Source: Fodinibius saliphilus (GTDB lineage: Bacteria > Bacteroidota > Rhodothermia > Balneolales > Balneolaceae). Taken from it: a DNA stretch of 64,000 nt. The translations under genes and the position numbers were made by a program. Position 1 is the stretch's first letter. Each line of letters opens with the position of its first letter. The notes beneath the pieces are model-generated. The model had not been told where the DNA came from. It made no database searches and was given only the letters and a program-made list of their open reading frames with translations. The stretch lies in NCBI RefSeq assembly GCF_005869845.1, contig NZ_VAWF01000001.1, positions 496,001 through 560,000 of the forward strand. The letters are read 5' to 3'. Below are positions 35,838-43,484 of this stretch, in pieces.

Positions 35838-37430
35838 CTAATTATCTTTATTTACAGGATTGATTAATGCAATCCAGGGGCCATTATCTGGCGGACTAAG
35901 TGTGATACTGGTACTGATTTTAAGAAGATCTTGGAGTTTGTCTGCAATCTTTCTTATCGGGCCAGTAGTGTTTTCTGATTTAAAAACTAATTCTGTGTCA
36001 GTCCAAGAAGCAGTAAGAATATTCAGCCATTGGACTTCTATACTATCCGCCGTTATTGCGGAAATATCCAGCGTAATCTCTCGACCCTCTGTGAAGTACA
36101 CCGCATATTGCTTACCTGTATTTGCTAAAGCATAGGCCTCGTTTTGTGATCGATTGCCTAATAACGATGGTTTCGGAAACATAGAAAAAAAATCAGTACT
36201 GTCACTCAACATTCGTGCAGATTTGATGCTTTTTAAGGCAATTTCGGAAATACCTAGGCCTTGCTTTGGTCGGTGAAATCGAACGGCTGAAACTCCACCA
36301 AAAATATTAATCCAGAAGCTTTGTAGGCCTCCGGCATCTGAAGGTGCTCCGTTTGAAGAATTTTTTGCACCATAGGTTTTAACAATATTAACCGGTCGTT
36401 GTCCTGATTGTTGAATTCGGGTTTTCAGATCTAACAGATGTTCATAGGCTATTTGATGTCCCGCGCCTTCGCCATGCCTTCTGGGCATTTGGGTATTTTG
36501 GGATGCATCAAAAAACTGGTACAAGTTGACATTTTTTAGCACATGTAAATGGTCTTGATGTCTAATATCCCAATTGTCTCGCATACTGGTTACGTATATT
36601 TTTTTTCCCGTAGCATTTGCTTCCTTATGTATAAACTCTGCCCAGTAGTCAGACCACTCTAATGGAGTACTTGCTTCATTTTCGATATTATAAAGAACAT
36701 TATTATATGTAAGGGCAATGGAAAGTAATTTAGAAATGAAGGCCTCTTGGAATTTGAGAACCTCAATATCATTATTTAGTGTTGGCACCGTTAAGAATAA
36801 GGGATGATCTTCGCGCCAAGGCGGTTCTTTCCATGTTGTAGGTAATCGGGTATTATTGGTACTGTAATTTGTGTTGTTTTTGGGATTATAGGGATGTTCA
36901 CTCCAATCCGATCCGTCATCTCCGCCAAAATCCCAACCATCCCACAAAGTTAACTGTACAATTATATCGCGATCAGAGGTTTTATCAAGGAAGTTAATCA
37001 AACGGTTCCAGTATTCGGGATTCCACGTGTTTAAATTATATTTCCCGTTACTTCTCTGCCCAAATGCATAGACTTCGCCCAAATCATGATCATCATCGTC
37101 AGACATAACAAGTCGAAGGTAATTGCCACCGGCAGCTACAAGAGAATCCAGATGGTTTGTGAGTTTATCCCCGGTCCACTGGAATAAGTTGTCATTATTG
37201 CTACCACCAATAAGCATGATAGGTTCTTCTTTGTATTGCCAGTAGTTGGGATTATCGCTGTAAGGTTGTATAGCATTCTTCTCAGGTACGGCATCGTCGC
37301 TAGGTGAATAATCACTAGTGGAATTTGTTGAGTTATCATTACAGGAAGCTGATGATAAGATAATGAGCCCCAGTAAAACTAAAGTGGTAAATATCCGAAC
37401 AGTTTTATTGCTTGATGTTAGCTTTTTCAT
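35838..37430 (-). CDS. Glycoside-hydrolase-like lipoprotein (TIM-barrel)
   Basis: A 530-residue lipoprotein (signal LVLLGLIILSSASC, Cys about 30). The body looks like a cellulase-type (beta/alpha)8 barrel: LIGGSNNDNLFQW, GGNYLRLVMSDDDD, WDGWDFGG, and NVLYNIENEAS with a Glu in the place of the usual acid/base; a second catalytic Glu is not obvious. Residues about 430-525 form a beta domain (YAVYFTEGREITLDI) like the collagen-binding-type C-terminal domains of DUF4038 proteins. It may trim or attach the polysaccharide outside the cell. It lies at the border of the plus-strand genes. Confidence 0.7.
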   Translation of the reverse strand: MKKLTSSNKTVRIFTTLVLLGLIILSSASCNDNSTNSTSDYSPSDDAVPEKNAIQPYSDNPNYWQYKEEPIMLIGGSNNDNLFQWTGDKLTNHLDSLVAAGGNYLRLVMSDDDDHDLGEVYAFGQRSNGKYNLNTWNPEYWNRLINFLDKTSDRDIIVQLTLWDGWDFGGDDGSDWSEHPYNPKNNTNYSTNNTRLPTTWKEPPWREDHPLFLTVPTLNNDIEVLKFQEAFISKLLSIALTYNNVLYNIENEASTPLEWSDYWAEFIHKEANATGKKIYVTSMRDNWDIRHQDHLHVLKNVNLYQFFDASQNTQMPRRHGEGAGHQIAYEHLLDLKTRIQQSGQRPVNIVKTYGAKNSSNGAPSDAGGLQSFWINIFGGVSAVRFHRPKQGLGISEIALKSIKSARMLSDSTDFFSMFPKPSLLGNRSQNEAYALANTGKQYAVYFTEGREITLDISAITADSIEVQWLNILTASWTDTELVFKSENTTGPIRKIADKLQDLLKISTSITLSPPDNGPWIALINPVNKDN

Positions 37431-37927
37431 AACTCAGTATGTCATATCGTTGTGGTAAACATATATTTTAAGAAATGACTGCTATATATTAATGTTTTAC
37501 CGGCATTTGATTTAGAAAGTTCCCACCTGTTAGAAAGAAATATTATTGAAAACTGTTAGGGCAGATTCGAGTGGCTTTTTACTTCATACTTTAAAAGAGA
37601 GAGATAACAATAATCCTTTTCAGTTTTTTATGAATACCCAAATCTAATGAAACTACTTTATCCCTATTATGCATTAGCTGTTTTGAAAATAGATATATAA
37701 TATATCTAGATAAGAAAAGCTGTGCTTGTGGGCATTAAATGTGTCAGACCAATCCTTAAGTCGTTTATATTTCTATTGAATATTAAATAGGCCTGTTCGA
37801 GTAAAGGAAAATTTAAAATCTGCGAACTGTAAATATTTCTATTTGTAGAGTTTAAATACTTTGATTAGCTATGAGTTTTTTAAAATTACACATTAAGTGT
37901 GCGGTATAGTAGGGATATTAAAAACGC

Positions 37928-37942
37928 GGGTAATTTTTACTC
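37928..37942 (+). promoter_or_regulatory. Palindrome GRGTAA-N3-TTACTC, putative activator site
   Basis: Reads GGGTAA-TTT-TTACTC, one mismatch from perfect. Unlike the other copies it is far (about 240 bp) from the nearest sigma-54-type promoter, at 38184. Flanking bases on the right match those at 35729 for about 30 bp. Confidence 0.45.
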
Positions 37943-38183
37943 GTTGGATTGAGAAATAATGAAGTAGTTCAGTTTCTAATCCATTCTTTTGGGTAACCAC
38001 TAAATAAGAATATCCAAGAAAAGAGATAATGTTATTTATATTCTCAAAACGATATTGAGAGGGATACACAGCTATATTTAAATCATATTGATGATATTTA
38101 GTAAGGCATCAGCTAATAATAGGTAATAGTAAAAAAGACTTGCACAACTATTCAAAGTAACATAAAACTTAGGATCTGGACTA

Positions 38184-38198
38184 AGGCATAGTTTTTGT
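38184..38198 (+). promoter_or_regulatory. Sigma-54-type promoter of the GT/polymerase genes
   Basis: Reads AGGCAT-AGTTT-TTGT with correct spacing: core GG and GT are present, flanks deviate. Start predicted near 38210, about 17 nt before ATG 38227. Confidence 0.45.
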
Positions 38199-38226
38199 TT
38201 CATAGCATGTTGGATACTATGATTAA

Positions 38227-39390
38227 ATGATGTTGTCAAAATGTTCATCAATGACTAAGAAAAGAATCCTTATTATCTCCAAGTCGTTTTACCCGAGGAA
38301 TTCTCCGCGTGCGTTCCGTACTACGGAATTGGTAAAAGAGTTTGGCCGAGAGGGCCATGAGGTTACCCTTCTAACGGTGAAAAGGGATAAATACCATATA
38401 CCGTTTGAAAAAAAATATGGTGTTACAATTAGAAATTTAGGCCCCCTGCAATTACCGGAAATCAATCTTACAAATAGTACCGGGATTAGCAGACTCATTA
38501 AAAGGGGGGTGCGCAGGGGACTTCTTCAGTTGTTCGAATACCCCAATATTGAATTGATGTTTAAGGTAAAAAATGCTTTGAAAAAAGAATCAGGTTATGA
38601 TTTACTGATTTCTATTGCCGTTCCTCATCCAATCCATTGGGGGGTAGCGTGGGCGTGGAAAATGAATAATCCGATTGCCCATACCTGGGCCGCGGATTGT
38701 GGGGATCCATATATGTGGCAGACGCTCGATTCGTTTAACAAGATGTTTTACTTCAAATATTTTGAAAAAAGTTTTTGTCGTAAAGCTAACTTTATAACTG
38801 TACCTATTGAGGAAGCCAGAAAGGGATATTACCCTGAATTCAGGGACAAAGTACGAGTGATTCCCCAAGGGTTTAATTTTGGAGAGATAGAAATTGATCA
38901 CTCATCTTTCAGTTCTAATACTGTTCCAACCTTTGCTTATGCCGGTGGATTTATTCCGGGAGGTAGAGATCCAAGAGAATTTCTGGATTACCTGGTTCAA
39001 ATCGAACAGCCCTATAAATTTATTATTTTTACGAGAAGTAAAGATCTTGTAAAACCATATTTAGAGCGAGCAAATGGTAAGATTGAGATTCATGATTACA
39101 TACCACGCAAAGAGTTACTTCGCAGATTAAGTAAGATGGATTTCTTGGTCAATTTTGAAAATCGTTCCAATCTGATGATGCCCAGTAAACTAATCGACTA
39201 TTACCTGGCAGGCCGCCCTGTGCTGAATATACCAAGTAAAGGGATCAATAAGTATACGATTAATCAATTTTTGGTAGCTAACTACAGAAACAAATACAAT
39301 TATAACGGTGTAGATCGATACCGTATTGAAAATGTATGCGATCAATTTTTATCGTTGTGTGAAGAAATACAGGTAGCAAATGAGTCTTAA
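38227..39390 (+). CDS. Glycosyltransferase, GT-B fold (family 4-like)
   Basis: A 387-residue protein: RILIISKSFYPRNSPRAFRTTELVKEF at the N terminus, AHTWAADCGDPYMW in the acceptor domain, FAYAGGFIPGGRDPREFLDYL starting the donor domain and MMPSKLIDYYLAGRPVLNI near the nucleotide site. It is a divergent GT4-type sugar transferase. ATG 38227 is the first of three possible starts; ATG 38251 just before the conserved region is equally good. It overlaps the polymerase gene by 11 bp. Confidence 0.82.
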   Translation: MMLSKCSSMTKKRILIISKSFYPRNSPRAFRTTELVKEFGREGHEVTLLTVKRDKYHIPFEKKYGVTIRNLGPLQLPEINLTNSTGISRLIKRGVRRGLLQLFEYPNIELMFKVKNALKKESGYDLLISIAVPHPIHWGVAWAWKMNNPIAHTWAADCGDPYMWQTLDSFNKMFYFKYFEKSFCRKANFITVPIEEARKGYYPEFRDKVRVIPQGFNFGEIEIDHSSFSSNTVPTFAYAGGFIPGGRDPREFLDYLVQIEQPYKFIIFTRSKDLVKPYLERANGKIEIHDYIPRKELLRRLSKMDFLVNFENRSNLMMPSKLIDYYLAGRPVLNIPSKGINKYTINQFLVANYRNKYNYNGVDRYRIENVCDQFLSLCEEIQVANES

Positions 39391-40639
39391 TAATAACAAA
39401 ACGGGCTTTTATTCTGCTTTTTTATTCTTAGTGTGGCCGTTGTTCGCATTATTTACAGCATTTTGGAATTATAAAAGTAAATGGGGTAAAAATGTACTTT
39501 GGGCATTTGTAGCATTTTATGGTTTCTCATTTGCCATTGGCGCTGAAAATGATGGGGCCGATATTGTTCGGTATGTAGCAGAGGTAGAGCAACTCCATGG
39601 GGTTAATATGACTGTTACCGATGCCGTTGATTATTTTCTCGAAAGTGGTGAAGTCGATATTCTTAGAACATTTATAGCTGTGACTCTTTCCAGAGTAACA
39701 GGAAGTCAGGCTATTGTTACTCTTGTGTATGGAATCATTTTTGGGTTCTTCTTTTCCAGGAATATGTGGTATGTCTTAAAAAATATGGAGGGTAAAGTAC
39801 AACTAATAACCATTGTTCTTTTTTGTTGTTTCTTTTTGACAGTATCCATCTGGAAAATGAATGGGTTTCGGTTTTGGACAGCGACCCATGTGTTTATCTA
39901 TGGGCTATTACCATATCTTTTTGAGGGAAAAAAATCGGGTGTTTTAATAGCATCATTGGCTATATTAGTACACTTTGCATTTATCGTACCAGTGGGTATT
40001 CTATACGGTTATATGGTTGCCGGCAATAGGCTGACCTTATATTTCATTTTCTTTCTCTTAACATTTTTTATTACTGAAATTAACCTAACGGTCTTCAATA
40101 ATATCGTAGAAAACTATGCTCCTGAAATTATACAAGAGAGAACTTCAGGCTACCGGTCGGAGGCCTCAGTAGAGCAATACAGGGGAGGAGGTGGAAGTAG
40201 TGGGAGAGTTTGGTATGCAAGGTATTATGGAACTGCTCTGAGATGGGCCATCAAGGGATTCCTTTTAGTTCTCTTTTTTCAAGGCCGAACATTTTTTAAT
40301 AACAACAAAAGGTGGCTTAGTTTTTATTCTTTTACACTTTTCTTTTATGGAATGGCCAGCTTGTTAAGCTCATTGCCTTCGGGGGGGCGATTTCTAGCTG
40401 TCGCTAACTTACTTGCTCTGGCCTTAATCACGTTATATGTCCAGAATCGGGAGCATCAAGTAATTATGAAAAGATTCATTATCGCTGCAACACCTTTGTT
40501 GTTACTCTACGTTGTGGTTGCATTTAGAATGGGGCTTTATTCGATGAGTGCCACAGCAATACTTGGAAATCCTTTTATTGCATTATTTATGAATGGGGAG
40601 AACATTTCATTGAATGATGCACTTAAGATGTTTTTATAA
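39380..40639 (+). CDS. Polysaccharide polymerase, Wzy/EpsG-like
   Basis: A 419-residue membrane protein with about ten to eleven hydrophobic segments. The periplasmic loop after the second helix carries GAENDGADIVRYVAEVEQLH, similar to the GxDxxxY pattern of EpsG-family polymerases, and a larger loop (about 250-285, TSGYRSEASVEQYRGGGGSSGR) precedes the last helices. It would join repeat units on the periplasmic side. Only polymerase candidate in the window. It overlaps the upstream GT gene. Confidence 0.75.
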   Translation: MSLNNNKTGFYSAFLFLVWPLFALFTAFWNYKSKWGKNVLWAFVAFYGFSFAIGAENDGADIVRYVAEVEQLHGVNMTVTDAVDYFLESGEVDILRTFIAVTLSRVTGSQAIVTLVYGIIFGFFFSRNMWYVLKNMEGKVQLITIVLFCCFFLTVSIWKMNGFRFWTATHVFIYGLLPYLFEGKKSGVLIASLAILVHFAFIVPVGILYGYMVAGNRLTLYFIFFLLTFFITEINLTVFNNIVENYAPEIIQERTSGYRSEASVEQYRGGGGSSGRVWYARYYGTALRWAIKGFLLVLFFQGRTFFNNNKRWLSFYSFTLFFYGMASLLSSLPSGGRFLAVANLLALALITLYVQNREHQVIMKRFIIAATPLLLLYVVVAFRMGLYSMSATAILGNPFIALFMNGENISLNDALKMFL

Positions 40640-40659
40640 ATAAATTGGTTAATACGGTG

Positions 40660-41790
40660 ATGTTTTACTCAGCATTAAATACAATCAAAAGTCATGTCAA
40701 GAATATCCCAGGATGGCGAACAAATCGTAAAATTGTAGTTATTGAGAGTGATGACTGGGGAAGTATTCGAATGCCTTCTCGGGAGGTATATCAAGAGTGT
40801 ATTGAGGCAGAGTATAATGTTGATCAAAATACTTTTGAGCGATTTGATAGCTTGGCAAGTGAGAGCGATTTGGAATTATTATTTGACGTGTTACACCGAC
40901 ACAAAGACCAGCATGGCTCACCTGCAGTCATGACAGCAAATATTTTGACTGCTAACCCTGATTTTAACAAAATTAAAGAGTCAGGGTACAATGAATACTA
41001 TTATGAGCCAATTAAGAAGACTTTTAAGAATTATCCGAATCATTCAAATTGTTTGAGTTTATGGAAGGATGGAAAAGAGGAGGGGATCTTTTTCCCACAA
41101 TCGCACGGAAGAGAGCACTTGAACGTATCGCTTTTCATGGAGGCATTACAAGAGGGGGATGAAGATGTGCATTTTGGTTTCAAACATAAAATGCCGGGTA
41201 GTATTCCAAAGAATTGTAATAATGGAAGAAATAAATATGTTGAGTCTTTGCGGTACAGTAGTCTTCAGGACAGAAAGGAAAAACTATCTATATTGTTAGA
41301 GGGATTAGAATTATTTGAGGAATTGATGGGCTATAATTCAAAAACATTTATTCCACCTAATTATCTATGGAGTCCGAATTATGATAAAGCAATGTCAGCA
41401 AAAGGGGTTTGGTTTTATCAGGGACGCAGAAAAATGAAAGAACCATTATTTGATGGAACTATCCAATTCCACACCCATTGGTTGGGAGAAGAAAATGAAG
41501 TTGGCCAAAAGTACTTGTTACGGAATGCAAGCTTTGAGCCGGCTTCTTTAAATACAGATATCGATCCGGTTGAAAAATGTTTGAATGAAGTATCAGTTGC
41601 TTTCAGGATGAAAAAACCTGCTGTAATTGATACTCATCGTGTTAACTACGTGGGATTTATAGATACTCAGAATAGGGATAAAAATTTGAGAATGTTTGAT
41701 GAGTTGTTGTTCAAAATAATAAAAAGATGGCCGGAGGTAGAGTTTTTTAACTCGGAGCAACTTGGAAAGCTGATGTTAACCAATGAATAA
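40660..41790 (+). CDS. NodB-fold polysaccharide deacetylase-like protein (paralogue A)
   Basis: About 376 residues. Conserved positions: GWRTNRKIVVIESDDWGSIRMPS (DD at the usual metal and base site), QSHGREHLNV (His-x3-His metal pair), FIPPNYLWSP and IDTHRVNYVGFID (likely catalytic His). The layout matches carbohydrate esterase 4 deacetylases but the motifs differ from the typical TFDD and RPPYG. A paralogue with the same unusual motifs is at 55959. I prefer ATG 40660 over a TTG 15 nt upstream. Deacetylation of an N-acetyl sugar is likely. Confidence 0.65.
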   Translation: MFYSALNTIKSHVKNIPGWRTNRKIVVIESDDWGSIRMPSREVYQECIEAEYNVDQNTFERFDSLASESDLELLFDVLHRHKDQHGSPAVMTANILTANPDFNKIKESGYNEYYYEPIKKTFKNYPNHSNCLSLWKDGKEEGIFFPQSHGREHLNVSLFMEALQEGDEDVHFGFKHKMPGSIPKNCNNGRNKYVESLRYSSLQDRKEKLSILLEGLELFEELMGYNSKTFIPPNYLWSPNYDKAMSAKGVWFYQGRRKMKEPLFDGTIQFHTHWLGEENEVGQKYLLRNASFEPASLNTDIDPVEKCLNEVSVAFRMKKPAVIDTHRVNYVGFIDTQNRDKNLRMFDELLFKIIKRWPEVEFFNSEQLGKLMLTNE

Positions 41791-41936
41791 ACATTAATGC
41801 TATCTGGTCAGAGTAATAGCATTTCCAACTTGGTATTTGTTAGAAACTTGGAAGCGATTTGATTTCTCTATTTCCTGTTTGTCTTTTGCATACATATTAT
41901 AAATAAATAAAATTTGTTCATTTTGATTTAGGTATT

Positions 41937-42941
41937 ATGAAGATAGCTATTCACAGGCGTAAAAATTCTTTTAGTGCTAACTGGATTAAGTATTGTGAAA
42001 ACAAGGGTATTAACTATAAAGTTGTAGACTGTTATTCAAATAATATCATCAATCAGGTTCAGGAATGTGATGCTCTTATGTGGCATTTTAGTCAAGCTAA
42101 CCCCAAAGATATTTTATTTGCTAAAGAACTTACTTTTTCGCTACAAACTGCCGGGAAAAAAGTATTTCCCAACTTTCCTACAGCGTGGCATTTTGATGAT
42201 AAGGTGGGACAAAAATACCTGCTTGAATCTATCGGGGCACCGTTGGTACCCTCATATGTGTTTTATGATAAGGATAAGGCGCTAGATTGGGTTGGGGAAA
42301 CTTCTTTTCCAAAGGTGTTCAAATTACGACGGGGGGCAGGTTCGGCTCATGTGAAGCTGATAGAGACCAAATCAGAAGCTACTAAAATGGTTAATAAAGC
42401 TTTTAGACAGGGTTTTAGGCTGTATAATAAGAGAGCAAATCTTAAAAATCGCTGGTATAAATATAAAAAAGGCCAAACTGATCTTTGGAATCTGGCGAAA
42501 GGCGCGCTTCGTTTTTTCAAAGAACCTGAATATTCTAGGATAGCCGGTCATGAAAAGGGCTATGTATACTTTCAAGATTTTATTGCTCAAAATGATTATG
42601 ATATACGAGTTATCGTAATAGGAGATAGGGCCTTCGCTATTAAACGTTTGGTCAGGGAAGGAGATTTTAGAGCCTCAGGAAGTGGGCACATTTCTTATGA
42701 GAAGCGTCATTTTGATGAAGCTACGATTGAGTTGTCCTTTAAAATGGCAGAAAAAATAAATAGCCAGTGCTTGGCCCTGGATTACGTTTTTCAAGATAAC
42801 CAACCATTAATTGTTGAAATAAGTTATGGTTTTGTAAAAGAAGGTTATTACCCTTGTAAAGGATATTGGGATCGAGACCTTAATTGGCATGAAGGTTCTT
42901 TTAATGCCCAAGGATGGATGGTTGAAACTGTTCTATCCTGA
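41937..42941 (+). CDS. ATP-grasp ligase-like protein (RimK-type)
   Basis: A 334-residue ATP-grasp protein: FPNFPTAWHFDDKVGQKYLLESIGAPLVPSYVF opens the fold, FPKVFKLRRGAGSAHVKLI holds the ATP-binding Lys, and YDIRVIVIGDRAFAIKRLVREGDFRASGSG with a late LALDYVF and LIVEISYG provide the metal site. Such enzymes link an amine to a carboxylate using ATP. In a locus with uronic acids, attachment of an amino acid or amine to a sugar carboxyl is plausible, but not shown. Confidence 0.75.
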   Translation: MKIAIHRRKNSFSANWIKYCENKGINYKVVDCYSNNIINQVQECDALMWHFSQANPKDILFAKELTFSLQTAGKKVFPNFPTAWHFDDKVGQKYLLESIGAPLVPSYVFYDKDKALDWVGETSFPKVFKLRRGAGSAHVKLIETKSEATKMVNKAFRQGFRLYNKRANLKNRWYKYKKGQTDLWNLAKGALRFFKEPEYSRIAGHEKGYVYFQDFIAQNDYDIRVIVIGDRAFAIKRLVREGDFRASGSGHISYEKRHFDEATIELSFKMAEKINSQCLALDYVFQDNQPLIVEISYGFVKEGYYPCKGYWDRDLNWHEGSFNAQGWMVETVLS

Positions 42942-43484
42942 TTTATTTTTTTGTATTCAAAAGTTAGTTAATAATAGGTATATACTATTGGTTGAATTTA
43001 TTGTCTTATTATCTGCAATTAATATTCGCTTAGCTTTTTTCATAATTGTTATTTAAACAATAATACAAGCTTATTTATTGTAGTATGCTGCTATTCTATT
43101 GTAGTCATTGTTGATTTAATAATCACTAGATTATTGAACCTGTTTCCTTTCTCGAACAAAAATTTCCTCTTCGGATAGTTTTTTTCTACTTATTCCCATC
43201 TCTTTTCTCGGTCTCTTGTTTTTTTTATCACACTAAACCTATGCGATTCAAAACATTAGAAAACCCTAATAAAATGTGGGGGTTTTAGGGGATCTAGCGG
43301 AACAATCATTGTAATGATAGGTATGATAACTTTGTAGTAATATCTACCACACATTTGCATTTACTGGACTTACAATAAAAAGAAAGAAAAAAGTCTTTCG
43401 ATTTATTACAAAAAATTTAAGAAAAAGATCCAGTAGTAAGAAAAATAAATTCTTACGATCTAATTACCCCAAATATCTACAGAT
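42942..43484. other. Long AT-rich intergenic region
   Basis: A 543-bp gap before the LRR surface protein. No gene. A stem of AAAACCC with GGGTTTT (about 43260-43286) lacks a T run. A poor sigma-54-like match (CGGAAC-AATCA-TTGT, 43298-43312) is present; I do not count it as a promoter. Confidence 0.5.

Larger units (their letters stand above)
37431..38226. other. Long intergenic region with regulatory elements
   Basis: This 796-bp AT-rich gap separates the divergent lipoprotein and GT genes. I see no gene in it. It holds a palindrome (37928-37942) embedded in a 40-bp sequence similar to that at 35729, and a sigma-54-type promoter at 38184-38198. Confidence 0.55.

Noticed and set aside
41811-41830. 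GAGTAA half-site upstream of the ATP-grasp gene at 41937
   Set aside because: No second half and no correctly spaced sigma-54-type promoter downstream (nearest candidate has a 4-nt spacer).
43298-43312. Possible sigma-54-type promoter (CGGAAC-AATCA-TTGT) before the FnIII-LRR gene
   Set aside because: The -24 element lacks the C after GG and is almost 190 bp from the gene; too weak to list.
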